A stretch of DNA of 56,670 bases from a virus: IMG/VR virus record IMGVR_UViG_3300042891_000430, positions 1-56,670 of that record, one strand, 5' to 3'. Positions 7,576 to 15,589 of the stretch are shown in pieces. The notes beneath the pieces are model-generated. The model had not been told where the DNA came from. It saw only the letters and a program-made list of their open reading frames with translations, and did not search any database. The first letter of the stretch is position 1. Every line of letters begins with the position of its first letter. The translations under genes and the position numbers were made by a program.

Positions 7576-8264
7576 GTTTCACAGTTACTACCACACGTAA
7601 CCGGCCAAAGCCTTTCTCTTGGTCTTACAGCAAGCTCAAGAACTACGAGACTTGCCCTAAGCGTCACTGGCATCTCGACATCGCCAAGGACGTGAAGGAA
7701 GAAGAGAGTGAGCATATCCAGTACGGTAACGCTCTGCACAAGGCACTAGCAGAACGTATCGAGAAAGGTACCCCTCTGCCGAAGCCGTTCGAGAAGAACG
7801 AAGAGTGGTGCCTAAAGGTTATTGGTGACGGCACAGCTCGGCTTCTCGTCGAGCAGAAGCTAGCTATCAACAAAGACTTTGGGCCATGCTCATGGTTCGG
7901 AGATGAGGCTTGGTACCGTGGTATCGCTGACGTGATTAAGATCGTCGGCCCCGTAGCTGTCGTACTAGACTGGAAGACTGGGAAGATCCAAGAAGACGGA
8001 TCGCAGCTTGCGCTTATGGCTCAGTGTGTTTTCGCACACCACCCAGACGTGCAGAAGATCCGCACAGAATTTGTCTGGCTTAAAGAAGACGCAACCACAC
8101 GCGCTGACTTCACACGTGATGACATGCCTAAGATTTGGAATGGTCTGCTGCCTCGTGTGAAGACGTTAGAAGACGCCTCAGTCTCGGTTAACTACCCACC
8201 CAAGCCGGGAAATCTTTGCCGCCGTTGGTGCCCTGTTACACAGTGTCCGCACAATGGTGAGTGA
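7572..8264 (+). CDS. Cas4-like / RecB-family Fe-S nuclease (PD-(D/E)XK)
   Basis: The 230-residue protein has the Cas4/AddB-type layout. Cys28 stands near the N-terminus in a SYSKLKNYETCP motif, and three more cysteines close the protein (Cys216, Cys220, Cys225), together forming a likely [4Fe-4S] site. Between them lie nuclease residues: an Asp at about 120 and an LDWKTGK motif at about 132-138. Such proteins are DNA exonucleases that process ends in recombination. It overlaps its neighbours by 4 bases upstream and 1 base downstream, so it is translated together with the VRR-NUC and helicase genes. Confidence 0.85.
   Translation: MSFTVTTTRNRPKPFSWSYSKLKNYETCPKRHWHLDIAKDVKEEESEHIQYGNALHKALAERIEKGTPLPKPFEKNEEWCLKVIGDGTARLLVEQKLAINKDFGPCSWFGDEAWYRGIADVIKIVGPVAVVLDWKTGKIQEDGSQLALMAQCVFAHHPDVQKIRTEFVWLKEDATTRADFTRDDMPKIWNGLLPRVKTLEDASVSVNYPPKPGNLCRRWCPVTQCPHNGE
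7584..7601. repeat. GTTAC-N8-GTAAC dyad
   Basis: 5-bp arms and an 8-base spacer, starting 13 bases inside the Cas4-like gene. Confidence 0.55.
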
Positions 8265-8548
8265 TGTCGACGCCGGAAGGCAAAGTAAAACGAAAGGTAT
8301 CGGAGTTACTAAAGAAGTACCCCGGTATGTATTACGAAATGCCCGTTCCCGGTGGGTACGGGAAAAGCGGTCTAGATTATTTTGGCTGCTACAAAGGAAA
8401 GTTCTTCTCGGTCGAGACTAAAGCGCCCGGTAAGAAACCAACTGAACGACAACAACTAACCATCGCTGCAATCACCCGTGCTGGCGGTGCCGTCTTCGTC
8501 ATCGATGGGGACACCACCCAACTCAAAGAATGGCTCGACCACCAATGA
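8264..8548 (+). CDS. VRR-NUC domain nuclease
   Basis: The 94-residue protein matches the compact VRR-NUC fold: GKSGLDYFGCYKG, then FSVETKAPG (catalytic Asp...Glu-x-Lys), then TERQ with the conserved Gln, and a closing beta-strand (GAVFVIDG). These are stand-alone phage nucleases of the PD-(D/E)XK class, probably acting on branched or replication DNA. A GTG at 8261 precedes the ATG at 8264; the ATG shares a base with the upstream stop (TGATG) and was chosen. Its stop overlaps the helicase start (ATGA). Confidence 0.88.
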   Translation: MSTPEGKVKRKVSELLKKYPGMYYEMPVPGGYGKSGLDYFGCYKGKFFSVETKAPGKKPTERQQLTIAAITRAGGAVFVIDGDTTQLKEWLDHQ

Positions 8549-10086
8549 TCCATATCTCTTCCAAGCATCGCGTCGTCGGAGTGCCTTACCGCCCCGACGT
8601 CGCAAACCTCTTTCCCTCTGCGAAGAAGGTTACTCTGAATGGTAACCCGCACATTGTAATTCCTCACAACCTTGAGGAAACAAGAGTGCTTCGCAATCTC
8701 GGGTACGAAATCCCCGCGCCCGTGCTGTCTCACTACGATTGGGCTGATGGAAAGCCGTTCGAAGTGCAGAAGAAAACCGTGGCGATGCTCACCACAAACC
8801 CGCGCTCTTATGTGCTGAACGGCATGGGTACGGGTAAGACTAAGAGCGCGCTGTGGGCGTTTGATTACCTCCGCTCAGTAGGCATGGCTAACAAGATGCT
8901 GGTGGTAGCCCCGCTGTCGACGATGAACTTCACTTGGGCAAGAGAGATCTTTAACACACTGCCGCACCTGTCTAGCGTGACTTTACACGGCTCACGCACC
9001 AAGCGATTGGAGCGCCTCGCAGAAGATCACGATATCTATATCATTAACCACGATGGCCTGAAGGTTATCGCTGACGAAATAAAGAACCGCAAAGACATCG
9101 ACGTCCTATGCCTCGACGAGCTTGCTGTCTATCGCAATGGTGGTTCAGACCGCACGAAGAAAACGCGCGAGATCGCTAAGCATTTCCCATGGGTATGGGG
9201 GATGACAGGGTCGCCAACGCCTAACGAACCAACGGACGCTTGGGCTCAGGCAACCATCGTAACACCGAACACAGTACCGAAATACTTCTCGCGCTTTCGC
9301 GAAGACCTGATGCAGCGCGTCACACAATTTAAGTGGGTACCTAAGCCAGACGCTATCGAGAAAGCTTTCTCTGCTCTGCAACCTGCCGTGCGTTACACAC
9401 TCGACGATATCCTCGAACTCCCCGAAGTGGTGGAGAGGACGCAGGATATCGAGATGGGTCCGAAGCAGGAGAAGATCTACAAACAGATGAAGGACAACGC
9501 CTACGCAGCGATTGCAGCGAAAGAGATCACGGCTATGAACGCAGGTGCCGTCCTCAATAAGTTGTTACAAATCAGCGCGGGCTGGGTCTACGCCAAGGAG
9601 AAGGAGGTTGTTACACTAGATAACGACAATCGCCTGCAAGCCCTAGTCGATACTATTGATAGTACCGAACGTAAGGTCATCGTCTTCGTGCCGTTTGTCC
9701 ATGCCCTGCAAGGCATCAAGACGCGGCTCTTCAAGGAGGGCATCGAGTGCGAAGCTGTCTCTGGAGAGACGCCACGCGCACACCGAGATCAGATCTTCAA
9801 CATCTTCCAGAACACCGGCAAGCTCAGGGTTCTGGTCGCTCATCCGCAGTGTATGGCCCATGGTGTTACATTGACTGCGGCTGATACTATTATATGGTTT
9901 GCCCCTACAACCTCGCTCGAAATCTTTGAGCAAGCCAATGCCCGCATCCGCCGTGTGGGGCAGAAGCATAAGCAACTCGTTCTTATGTTTCAGTCGACGG
10001 ATGCAGAACGTCGAATGTACTCGCGACTAAGGTCTAAGCAGAAAGTCCAGAATACCCTTCTCGAAATGTTTGCCGAGAACTCGTAA
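8545..10086 (+). CDS. SNF2-like superfamily 2 helicase/ATPase
   Basis: The 513-residue protein has the SF2/SNF2 motifs in order: Walker A (GMGTGKT, 93-99), motif II (LDELA, near 190, in place of the usual DEAH), motif III (MTGSPTPN), and motif VI (QANARIRRVGQ, near 462). It would translocate on DNA and remodel replication or recombination intermediates. The ATG at 8545 overlaps the VRR-NUC stop; the upstream in-frame start at 8530 was rejected for that reason. It forms a three-gene coupled unit with the Cas4-like and VRR-NUC nucleases. A GGTTAC-N8-GTAACC dyad lies at 8628-8647. Confidence 0.92.
   Translation: MIHISSKHRVVGVPYRPDVANLFPSAKKVTLNGNPHIVIPHNLEETRVLRNLGYEIPAPVLSHYDWADGKPFEVQKKTVAMLTTNPRSYVLNGMGTGKTKSALWAFDYLRSVGMANKMLVVAPLSTMNFTWAREIFNTLPHLSSVTLHGSRTKRLERLAEDHDIYIINHDGLKVIADEIKNRKDIDVLCLDELAVYRNGGSDRTKKTREIAKHFPWVWGMTGSPTPNEPTDAWAQATIVTPNTVPKYFSRFREDLMQRVTQFKWVPKPDAIEKAFSALQPAVRYTLDDILELPEVVERTQDIEMGPKQEKIYKQMKDNAYAAIAAKEITAMNAGAVLNKLLQISAGWVYAKEKEVVTLDNDNRLQALVDTIDSTERKVIVFVPFVHALQGIKTRLFKEGIECEAVSGETPRAHRDQIFNIFQNTGKLRVLVAHPQCMAHGVTLTAADTIIWFAPTTSLEIFEQANARIRRVGQKHKQLVLMFQSTDAERRMYSRLRSKQKVQNTLLEMFAENS
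8628..8647. repeat. GGTTAC-N8-GTAACC dyad
   Basis: 6-bp perfect arms and an 8-base spacer near the 5' end of the helicase gene. Confidence 0.6.
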
Positions 10087-10102
10087 CCACCGGAGTAACC
10101 AC

Positions 10103-10498
10103 ATGACTGATAATAGGATCGACATCAGCGTACGTGTCGAGCAGTACGTCAAGTTGCGGGATAAGATCAAAGAGATCGAGACCCGCCACAAAGAGGAATT
10201 AAAACCGTACAAGGATACACTTGAGAAACTAAATTCAGTTATACTGCAGCATCTCACTCAAGTAGGTGGCGAAAGCATCCGCACCCAAGCTGGTACGGCT
10301 TACGTCACCGAGAAGAAAACGGCGTCACTTGCCGATCCGCAGGCTTTCATGGACTACGTTGTTACTAACAGCGCGTGGGACTTGTTGGACCGCAAGGCAA
10401 ACGTGAAGGCTGTCACTGACTATATCGATGAACACAAAGCACCCCCTCCGGGTGTCAACTATTCGACGACCAATATGGTCGGCGTCCGTCGCTCGTAA
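10103..10498 (+). CDS. hypothetical coiled-coil protein, 131 aa
   Basis: The ATG at 10103 follows CGGAGTAACCAC; the earlier in-frame start at 10070 lacks such a site and overlaps the helicase. Residues of about 10-45 form a charged coiled-coil-like helix (KIKEIETRHKEELKP), followed by a compact C-terminal region. This is a common but uncharacterised protein type next to phage ssDNA-binding and primase genes. A role in replication or nuclease control is a positional inference only. Confidence 0.8.
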   Translation: MTDNRIDISVRVEQYVKLRDKIKEIETRHKEELKPYKDTLEKLNSVILQHLTQVGGESIRTQAGTAYVTEKKTASLADPQAFMDYVVTNSAWDLLDRKANVKAVTDYIDEHKAPPPGVNYSTTNMVGVRRS

Positions 10499-10513
10499 TC
10501 CCAAGGAGTATCT

Positions 10514-11473
10514 ATGAGCAATATCACTATCCCATCCAAGTTCGGTGCCGTCTCGACGGTATTCGCAAACGCAGCAATCAATAACGACCTGTCCGCTGGT
10601 GTCGTGTCGGGCTTCGGCATCATCAGCTACCGTGGCAAAGTCTGGCGTACTAAGTATCGCGGCGAAGAGCGCGATCTCATGCGCGAAGATGGTGACGGCC
10701 CGCGTGCATCCATCGAAGTCGTGATCGTAAAGGCAACTGGACACCTGTCCAAAATCTTTTACGAGAACGGGTATGTAGAAGGTTCGACAGCCGCACCGGA
10801 TTGCTGGTCATCAAACGGCGTTACCCCCGATAGTAACGCCCCGAAGAAGCAGCACTCAGCTTGTGCGACATGCAAGCAGAACGCCTTCGGCGCTCGCATC
10901 ACACCATCAGGCAAGGCTGGTAAGGCTTGTTCGGATAGCAAGCGTCTCGCCATCGTGCCGCTGGAAGACCTCGACAACGAAGTCTATGGTGGTCCTATGC
11001 TGCTTCGTGTCCCGGCTGCATCGCTCAGCGACCTCGCTACGTTCGGCACCAAGATGCAGGCTCTCGGCTATCCCTATCAGTCCATCGGTGTTCGCATCTC
11101 GTTCGACACCAAGGAAGCCTATCCGAAGTTCGTGTTCTCGGCGATCCGTCCGCTGACCGACGAGGAAGCTGCCAAGGTCGTCGCTTATCAAACAGACCCG
11201 CGTGTTGCGCGTGTCCTGTCTGAAGCATCTGACTATCAGGCTGGCACTGCTCCTGAAGCCGCTCCGGCTCTAGACGCCGTGTTTGAACAGCCACCGGCTG
11301 CGAAGGCTGCTCCGGCCCCCGTGCCGCACGACCCGGTTACTGGCGAAGTAACCGAAGCCCCCAAGGCTGCGGCTAAGAAGCCTGCGGTTAAGAAGCCTGA
11401 GCCTGTTAAGGAAGAGGCTGCACCGTCATCCTTTGAAGACGAGCTTGACGCTGCATTGGACGACCTGATCTGA
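10514..11473 (+). CDS. putative ssDNA-binding replication protein with zinc-binding cysteines
   Basis: The 319-residue protein has a cysteine/histidine cluster (HSACATCK followed by another Cys about 24 residues later) that could bind zinc, then a beta-rich core, a Pro/Ala/Lys-rich linker (about 245-300) and a strongly acidic tail (FEDELDAALDDLI). An acidic C-terminal tail after a flexible linker is typical of phage and bacterial ssDNA-binding proteins. The position just upstream of the primase-helicase gene fits. Start: GGAGTATCT precedes the ATG. The SSB assignment is an inference, not a family match. Two dyads (10817, 11334) lie inside the gene. Confidence 0.65.
   Translation: MSNITIPSKFGAVSTVFANAAINNDLSAGVVSGFGIISYRGKVWRTKYRGEERDLMREDGDGPRASIEVVIVKATGHLSKIFYENGYVEGSTAAPDCWSSNGVTPDSNAPKKQHSACATCKQNAFGARITPSGKAGKACSDSKRLAIVPLEDLDNEVYGGPMLLRVPAASLSDLATFGTKMQALGYPYQSIGVRISFDTKEAYPKFVFSAIRPLTDEEAAKVVAYQTDPRVARVLSEASDYQAGTAPEAAPALDAVFEQPPAAKAAPAPVPHDPVTGEVTEAPKAAAKKPAVKKPEPVKEEAAPSSFEDELDAALDDLI
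10817..10840. repeat. GGCGTTAC-N8-GTAACGCC dyad
   Basis: 8-bp perfect arms with an 8-base spacer inside the SSB-like gene. Confidence 0.65.
11334..11354. repeat. CGGTTACT-N5-AGTAACCG dyad
   Basis: 8-bp perfect arms around GGCGA inside the SSB-like gene; the longest perfect copy of the N7-class dyad. Confidence 0.8.
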
Positions 11474-11481
11474 CGCATCAC

Positions 11482-11505
11482 GGGCAGGGGCTACGGTCCC
11501 TGCCC
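11482..11505. other. 8-bp intercistronic stem-loop
   Basis: GGGCAGGG (11482-11489) pairs with CCCTGCCC (11498-11505) across an 8-base loop, just after the SSB-like stop codon. No T-run follows. Confidence 0.5.
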
Positions 11506-11535
11506 CCCAATAATCTCCCCACTCGGAGTACCGCC

Positions 11536-14481
11536 GTGTCTTTCAGTGACGCCCAAGAATTTTTAGCAAGAGCCCTGCCGTGGCCAGAGGATGGTCAGGG
11601 GTTCGTTAACATTCACTGGACCACAGTACGCCGCAAGCCGGATGGAGTTATCGACGAGACCGCTAAACCGCTATGGTCTGGTCGAGCTAGCTCATCCGTT
11701 GCGGAAGCCATTCGTACAATTCAATGGGCCAGCAAGCTCGAAGATACCCGTGACATCTACGTCTGCATGTCACGCCAATCTATGTGCGATGAGCGCACAT
11801 CAAAGAAGGGTCACAAGTACCGCAACGCTGTGCGGCATAGTGACAATGCCCTGTCTCTCAAGTCCTTCTTCATTGACGTCGATGTGAAGGAAGGTGCCTA
11901 TAGTACTACAAAGGAAGCGGTGACTGCGTTCGGGCAGTTCCGTCGGGCGGCAAATCTGCCGCCGCCTACATTTGTAGTAGCATCGGGGTCAGGCGGTTTT
12001 CATGCACATTGGGTACTCGCAGAACCAATCTCGCGCAATGAGTGGTTGGAATACTCACATAAGCTCGTGGCTGCGGTTAAACAGTTCGGCCTGCTATGCG
12101 ACACCCAGTGCAGTATCGACGCGGCCCGTGTGCTTCGCGTACCGGACACACGCAACTTCAAGTATGAGCCCCCGCGCGATGTTCGGTTCCTCCTTCCTCC
12201 CGGCGAAGAGTATTCATTCGAACGCATAAAGACAGCGCTTGAGCCATACCAGACGGGCTACAAGGCTGAGCCGACACTGCCAGCTCGCACCCCGATCACG
12301 GGCGACAATGACCTCGCTGCGGGCATTGAGGTGGTCAAGGCAAACCCTGTTGTCCTAGCTGACACGGCACGGGAGTGTGCCTTCATCCGCGAAGCTATCG
12401 ATACTGGCGGCGCTGCCTACGACAACCCGCTCTGGAACCTGACAACCCTGATCTCAACCTTCACAGAAGGCGGGCGACAGGACGCGCACATCATGGCGTG
12501 CGGGCATCCTGAGTACAGCGCTGAAAGCACGGACGAGCTCTATGACCGCAAGGTTGTGGAGCGTGAGAAGAAGAACCTCGGCTGGCCCAAGTGTACGTCT
12601 ATTGCCGCTGGTTACTCTGGTTGTAACGTCTGCCCGCACCGCATGGATGGGAAGTCCCCCTTAAATTTTTCCCAAGCGAACAAGCCAGCAGTCTCTAACA
12701 CCATCAAACCATCTAACGACCTCCCTGAGGGGTACGTTAGAGACGCGGATAAAGTGGTCTATCAACTGGTCCAAGATGCCAAAGGTCAGACGATCAACGT
12801 GGCTGTTGCCCCCTATCCTGTTACGGATGGATGGCTTCAGCGTAATCCTTGGATGCTCAACTTCACGGTTGAGATCAATGAGGACATCACCACGCAGATC
12901 AGTATCCCGTTCGAACTGCTCCCCACAAAGGAGCCATTCTTCAAGCACGTCAGCAATCAAGGAATGAACCTGCAAGAACACTTCATGCGTAGGTTCAAGG
13001 AGTTTATCATGGCTTGGGTAGACAAGCTCAGACAGGGACGTAACTCGGTAGTAACCTCATCGCCATTTGGCTGGGTCGTCAACAACGGTAAGGACGAGGG
13101 CTTCTCCTACGGTGGGTTAGTTTACACCCCCCATGGGGATCGCCCTGCAGCGAACACAGACCCCGTACTGCAGCGCCAGTACACACCTAGCGGTGACCGT
13201 CAGCCGTGGATCGATGCGGCTCAGATGATTACCGATCAGAAGCGGCAAGACCTCAACATAATCCTTGTGTCTGCGTTCGCAGCCCCGCTCCTGAGGCCGC
13301 TCGGAGAGCAAGGTGTTTTGATCTCAGCGTTCTCGACAGAGACAGGCATCGGCAAGTCGACGGCTGTGAAGGTGGCGCAGTCGGTTTGGGGTGACCCCAT
13401 CCGTGGCGTCCAGTCACTCAGCGACACACCTAACTCAGTCATCAACAAACTGGGTGAGCTCAAGAACCTTCCGCTGTACTGGGACGAGCTCAAGAGCGTT
13501 GAGGACACAGACCGCTTCGTCAACAAAGTCCTTTTCCAACTGACAGGCGGCAAGGAGAAGTCGCGCCTCAACACCCGTGCTGAACAGCGCCACTCCGGTG
13601 TGTGGGAGACGCTGATGTTAGTGGCTTCTAACGAGCCGCTCATCGACCACGTCGCTAGAGCCAATCGTACCTCCTCTGCCGGTACTGTCCGCATGATGGA
13701 GTACACGGTTACTCCGGGAGTAATCGGTCAGATCGACCCGACAGAAGCATCGCTCAAGATCTCTCGTCTCAAGGACAACCACGGCATCATCGGGCGGGAC
13801 TACGCTGAGTTCCTTGGCCACAATCATGACCAAGTTCTTGCAGACGTAACCGATACTTCAAAGCGCCTGACCGAGAAGCTCAAGCTCAATCCCGATGAAC
13901 GCTTCTGGCGCGTGTGTGCTTCGTCTCTCATTCAGGGGGCGACGTACGCCAACCAGTTAGGTTTCACGGCAATCGATCTCGATGTGTTCGAAGAGTATGT
14001 CTGCAAGCTGATCGGTGAGATGCGTCACGAGCGTAAGTCTCAGACGGTCAACATGAAGGACAAGCTCAACGTGTCGGACGTCATGTCTCGGTACCTAGAC
14101 ACCATGAGAGCACGCAACACCCTCTTTACGAACCGCATCCACGTATCGAAGGGTAAGCCCCCAGCCAACTCCATCAGCGTGCAGCGTGACGCTTCTAGGC
14201 TTGACGCAGTACGTGTACAGGTCGGCCTTGAAGACGGGCTGCTACGCATGACTGAGTACGATTTCAGAGACTGGCTTGGCGAGAACAACTACTCTCCTAC
14301 TATCTTCATGAAGGCCATGGAGCAGGAGTTCGGGCAGCAGCAAGTCACTGGTCGCATGGGCTCCGGCACGCAGTACGCCTCGGGTACCCAGCGACTTCTG
14401 CAGATCCAGCTAGCTGGCACACCACTCGCCGAGATCGCAGCAAAAGACATCGAGCCGGAGGTAAATGCAAATGAAGGTTGA
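11536..14481 (+). CDS. primase-helicase fusion
   Basis: The 981-residue protein starts at GTG (CGGAGTACCGCC upstream). The N-terminal third looks like an archaeo-eukaryotic-type (RepB-like) primase: FFIDVDVKEG (Asp pair near 113), GSGGFHAHW (about 152-160) and DAARVLRVPDTRNFK. The C-terminal half is a ring-helicase-like ATPase: Walker A ETGIGKST (near 602-609), Walker B-like LYWDEL (near 646-651) and an ASNEP sensor. It would prime and unwind DNA at the fork alongside the family A polymerase. It contains a perfect dyad (12611) and a near-perfect one (13706). Confidence 0.87.
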   Translation: MSFSDAQEFLARALPWPEDGQGFVNIHWTTVRRKPDGVIDETAKPLWSGRASSSVAEAIRTIQWASKLEDTRDIYVCMSRQSMCDERTSKKGHKYRNAVRHSDNALSLKSFFIDVDVKEGAYSTTKEAVTAFGQFRRAANLPPPTFVVASGSGGFHAHWVLAEPISRNEWLEYSHKLVAAVKQFGLLCDTQCSIDAARVLRVPDTRNFKYEPPRDVRFLLPPGEEYSFERIKTALEPYQTGYKAEPTLPARTPITGDNDLAAGIEVVKANPVVLADTARECAFIREAIDTGGAAYDNPLWNLTTLISTFTEGGRQDAHIMACGHPEYSAESTDELYDRKVVEREKKNLGWPKCTSIAAGYSGCNVCPHRMDGKSPLNFSQANKPAVSNTIKPSNDLPEGYVRDADKVVYQLVQDAKGQTINVAVAPYPVTDGWLQRNPWMLNFTVEINEDITTQISIPFELLPTKEPFFKHVSNQGMNLQEHFMRRFKEFIMAWVDKLRQGRNSVVTSSPFGWVVNNGKDEGFSYGGLVYTPHGDRPAANTDPVLQRQYTPSGDRQPWIDAAQMITDQKRQDLNIILVSAFAAPLLRPLGEQGVLISAFSTETGIGKSTAVKVAQSVWGDPIRGVQSLSDTPNSVINKLGELKNLPLYWDELKSVEDTDRFVNKVLFQLTGGKEKSRLNTRAEQRHSGVWETLMLVASNEPLIDHVARANRTSSAGTVRMMEYTVTPGVIGQIDPTEASLKISRLKDNHGIIGRDYAEFLGHNHDQVLADVTDTSKRLTEKLKLNPDERFWRVCASSLIQGATYANQLGFTAIDLDVFEEYVCKLIGEMRHERKSQTVNMKDKLNVSDVMSRYLDTMRARNTLFTNRIHVSKGKPPANSISVQRDASRLDAVRVQVGLEDGLLRMTEYDFRDWLGENNYSPTIFMKAMEQEFGQQQVTGRMGSGTQYASGTQRLLQIQLAGTPLAEIAAKDIEPEVNANEG
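12611..12627. repeat. GTTAC-N7-GTAAC dyad
   Basis: 5-bp arms, 7-base spacer, in the primase-helicase gene; read in a different codon frame from the copy at 11334. Confidence 0.65.
13706..13726. repeat. CGGTTACT-N5-AGTAATCG near-perfect dyad
   Basis: 8-base arms around CCGGG with a single change (C to T) that would still pair as G-U in RNA; in the primase-helicase gene. Confidence 0.6.
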
Positions 14482-14671
14482 TTTGTTCGATTGGGTCGAT
14501 GAGCTCGACCCAGACACACGCAAACTCCAAGACCGCATCAAGTGGTTAGAGATGACCAAGAAGCGGTATGAAGATGCTCTCAACGAGATCATCTACGACA
14601 AGAAAGTTAACACCCTCGTGCAGGCTGTTATCCGTGCAAAGCAGGCACTTGGGGTGGCGAACGATGACTAA
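14471..14671 (+). CDS. hypothetical small coiled protein, 66 aa
   Basis: A GGAGG at 14457-14461 serves an ATG at 14465 (3 bases away) or 14471 (9 bases away); the latter spacing is better. The gene overlaps the primase-helicase 3' end by 11 bases. The protein is acidic at the N-terminus and helical throughout (KLQDRIKWLEMTKKRYEDAL). No family recognised. Confidence 0.7.
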   Translation: MKVDLFDWVDELDPDTRKLQDRIKWLEMTKKRYEDALNEIIYDKKVNTLVQAVIRAKQALGVANDD

Positions 14672-14858
14672 CTGGAGACTTAGAAAACAACTGCGAGAAG
14701 AACGTCTAAGCCGCCCCCTTGGGAAGCTGGATTTCGAGGTTGTTACAAAGTTAGAGACAGCTCATAACGGGCGCGTCATTCCAATGACTTTACCCTTGGT
14801 AAAGTGGCTGGATAGGGCTGACAAACGTATTAAGGCATTGGATAGTCTAAGGAAATGA
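14664..14858 (+). CDS. hypothetical small basic protein, 64 aa
   Basis: The ATG at 14664 overlaps the preceding stop by 8 bases; the longer in-frame ORF from 14568 is mostly a shadow of the upstream gene. The N-terminus is Arg-rich (RLRKQLREERLSR), followed by a helical end. No function is proposed. Confidence 0.6.
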   Translation: MTNWRLRKQLREERLSRPLGKLDFEVVTKLETAHNGRVIPMTLPLVKWLDRADKRIKALDSLRK

Positions 14859-14867
14859 CGGTTACAC

Positions 14868-14905
14868 CCTTGTAACAGGTAGTGGCTATACTCCCTGTTA
14901 CAAGG
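14868..14905 (+). promoter_or_regulatory. 12-bp inverted repeat covering a ribosome-binding site
   Basis: CCTTGTAACAGG (14868-14879) pairs perfectly with CCTGTTACAAGG (14894-14905) across a 14-base loop. The right arm contains most of AAGGAGG, the Shine-Dalgarno sequence of the ATG at 14914, so the folded RNA would hide it. The loop holds TATACT (14887-14892), a possible -10 element, but no good -35 was seen. As DNA, the two arms could be an operator. Either way this is a likely control site for the next two genes. Confidence 0.65.
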
Positions 14906-14913
14906 AGGCCACC

Positions 14914-15141
14914 ATGTCCAATGTTATCAAGTTCACTGGCGAGACGCTCTTAGACCTTAACCCAGACGATATCCTTGAAGAAGCCAAGGGTAAGCTGGAG
15001 AAGGTCATGATTATTGGCTACACCGAGGAAGGTGACGAATACTTCAGCTCCTCGTTTGCCGACGGCATGACCGCTGTATGGTTGCTTGAGCGCTTCAAAA
15101 ATTTTCTCGTCAATATAGTAGACGATGAGGATGACGACTGA
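14914..15141 (+). CDS. hypothetical acidic protein, 75 aa
   Basis: A strong AAGGAGG precedes the ATG but lies in the arm of the 14868-14905 inverted repeat. The protein is soluble, with a patterned C-terminal helix (LLERFKNFLVNIV) and an acidic DDEDDD end. Its stop shares a base with the start of the ribbon-helix-helix gene (TGATG). No function assigned. Confidence 0.8.
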   Translation: MSNVIKFTGETLLDLNPDDILEEAKGKLEKVMIIGYTEEGDEYFSSSFADGMTAVWLLERFKNFLVNIVDDEDDD

Positions 15142-15371
15142 TGGGGCGACCCAGAAATCCATTCACCAATAAAACGTACAACATCATCCTGTCGGAAGAG
15201 CTGTACGATTGGGTACAAAAAATAGCGCGCCAGAAAGGTAAGTCTGGCGCGTCTTATATCCGTGAGATATTAGCTAAAGAGAAGCGGATCGAGGACAGGT
15301 TAAAGGATGTGATGGATGCCTTAGACACCATCGCGCCACCCACGATTACGGTTCTTGGAGACGACACGTAG
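15141..15371 (+). CDS. ribbon-helix-helix (CopG/Arc-like) protein
   Basis: The 76-residue protein has a short basic N-terminus, a beta-strand (TYNIILSEEL) and two helices (YDWVQKIARQKG and ASYIREILAKEK), the layout of ribbon-helix-helix DNA-binding dimers. It is translationally coupled to the gene before it and sits behind an inverted-repeat control element, as expected for an autoregulated repressor pair. Its 3' end overlaps the convergent HNH gene by 51 bases. The family call is good by pattern; the target is unknown. Confidence 0.75.
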   Translation: MGRPRNPFTNKTYNIILSEELYDWVQKIARQKGKSGASYIREILAKEKRIEDRLKDVMDALDTIAPPTITVLGDDT

Positions 15372-15587
15372 GTTACTCTTAGAGTTACCACCGCCGTGAC
15401 GTAGCGGCTTCTTATGATCTACGTCTTTCCCATCACCCTTCTGCACACGGCCTTCCTTCATGAGCATGTCGCGCGCTTTGTTGCGCTCGACACGGTTCTT
15501 CACCTGCTCAGGCTTGGCGTTGTAGCCACGAGACAGCTTCTTCATTTGCTCAGGCGTGCGGTGAGTGACGGGATCGCGCTTGCTCAT
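15321..15587 (-). CDS. small HNH endonuclease-like protein
   Basis: The 88-residue basic protein carries a compact HNH pattern (VDHKKPLRHGG, then NSKSNLRVVSKNRN). Such free-standing small HNH proteins are common in tailed phages, as homing-type or packaging-associated nucleases. It is the last gene of the 35-kb leftward transcript and converges on the rightward early genes with a 51-base tail overlap. The ATG at 15587 is two bases from the stop of the giant virion protein. Confidence 0.82.
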   Translation of the reverse strand: MSKRDPVTHRTPEQMKKLSRGYNAKPEQVKNRVERNKARDMLMKEGRVQKGDGKDVDHKKPLRHGGGNSKSNLRVVSKNRNRGWRDGV

Positions 15588-15589
15588 TC

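Noticed and set aside
11334-11354. GTTACT...AGTAAC copies as a by-product of Val-Thr repeats in proteins
   Set aside because: Some copies do encode V-T...V-T, but those at 12611, 21977, 44873 and 56326 are read in another frame and encode unrelated residues.
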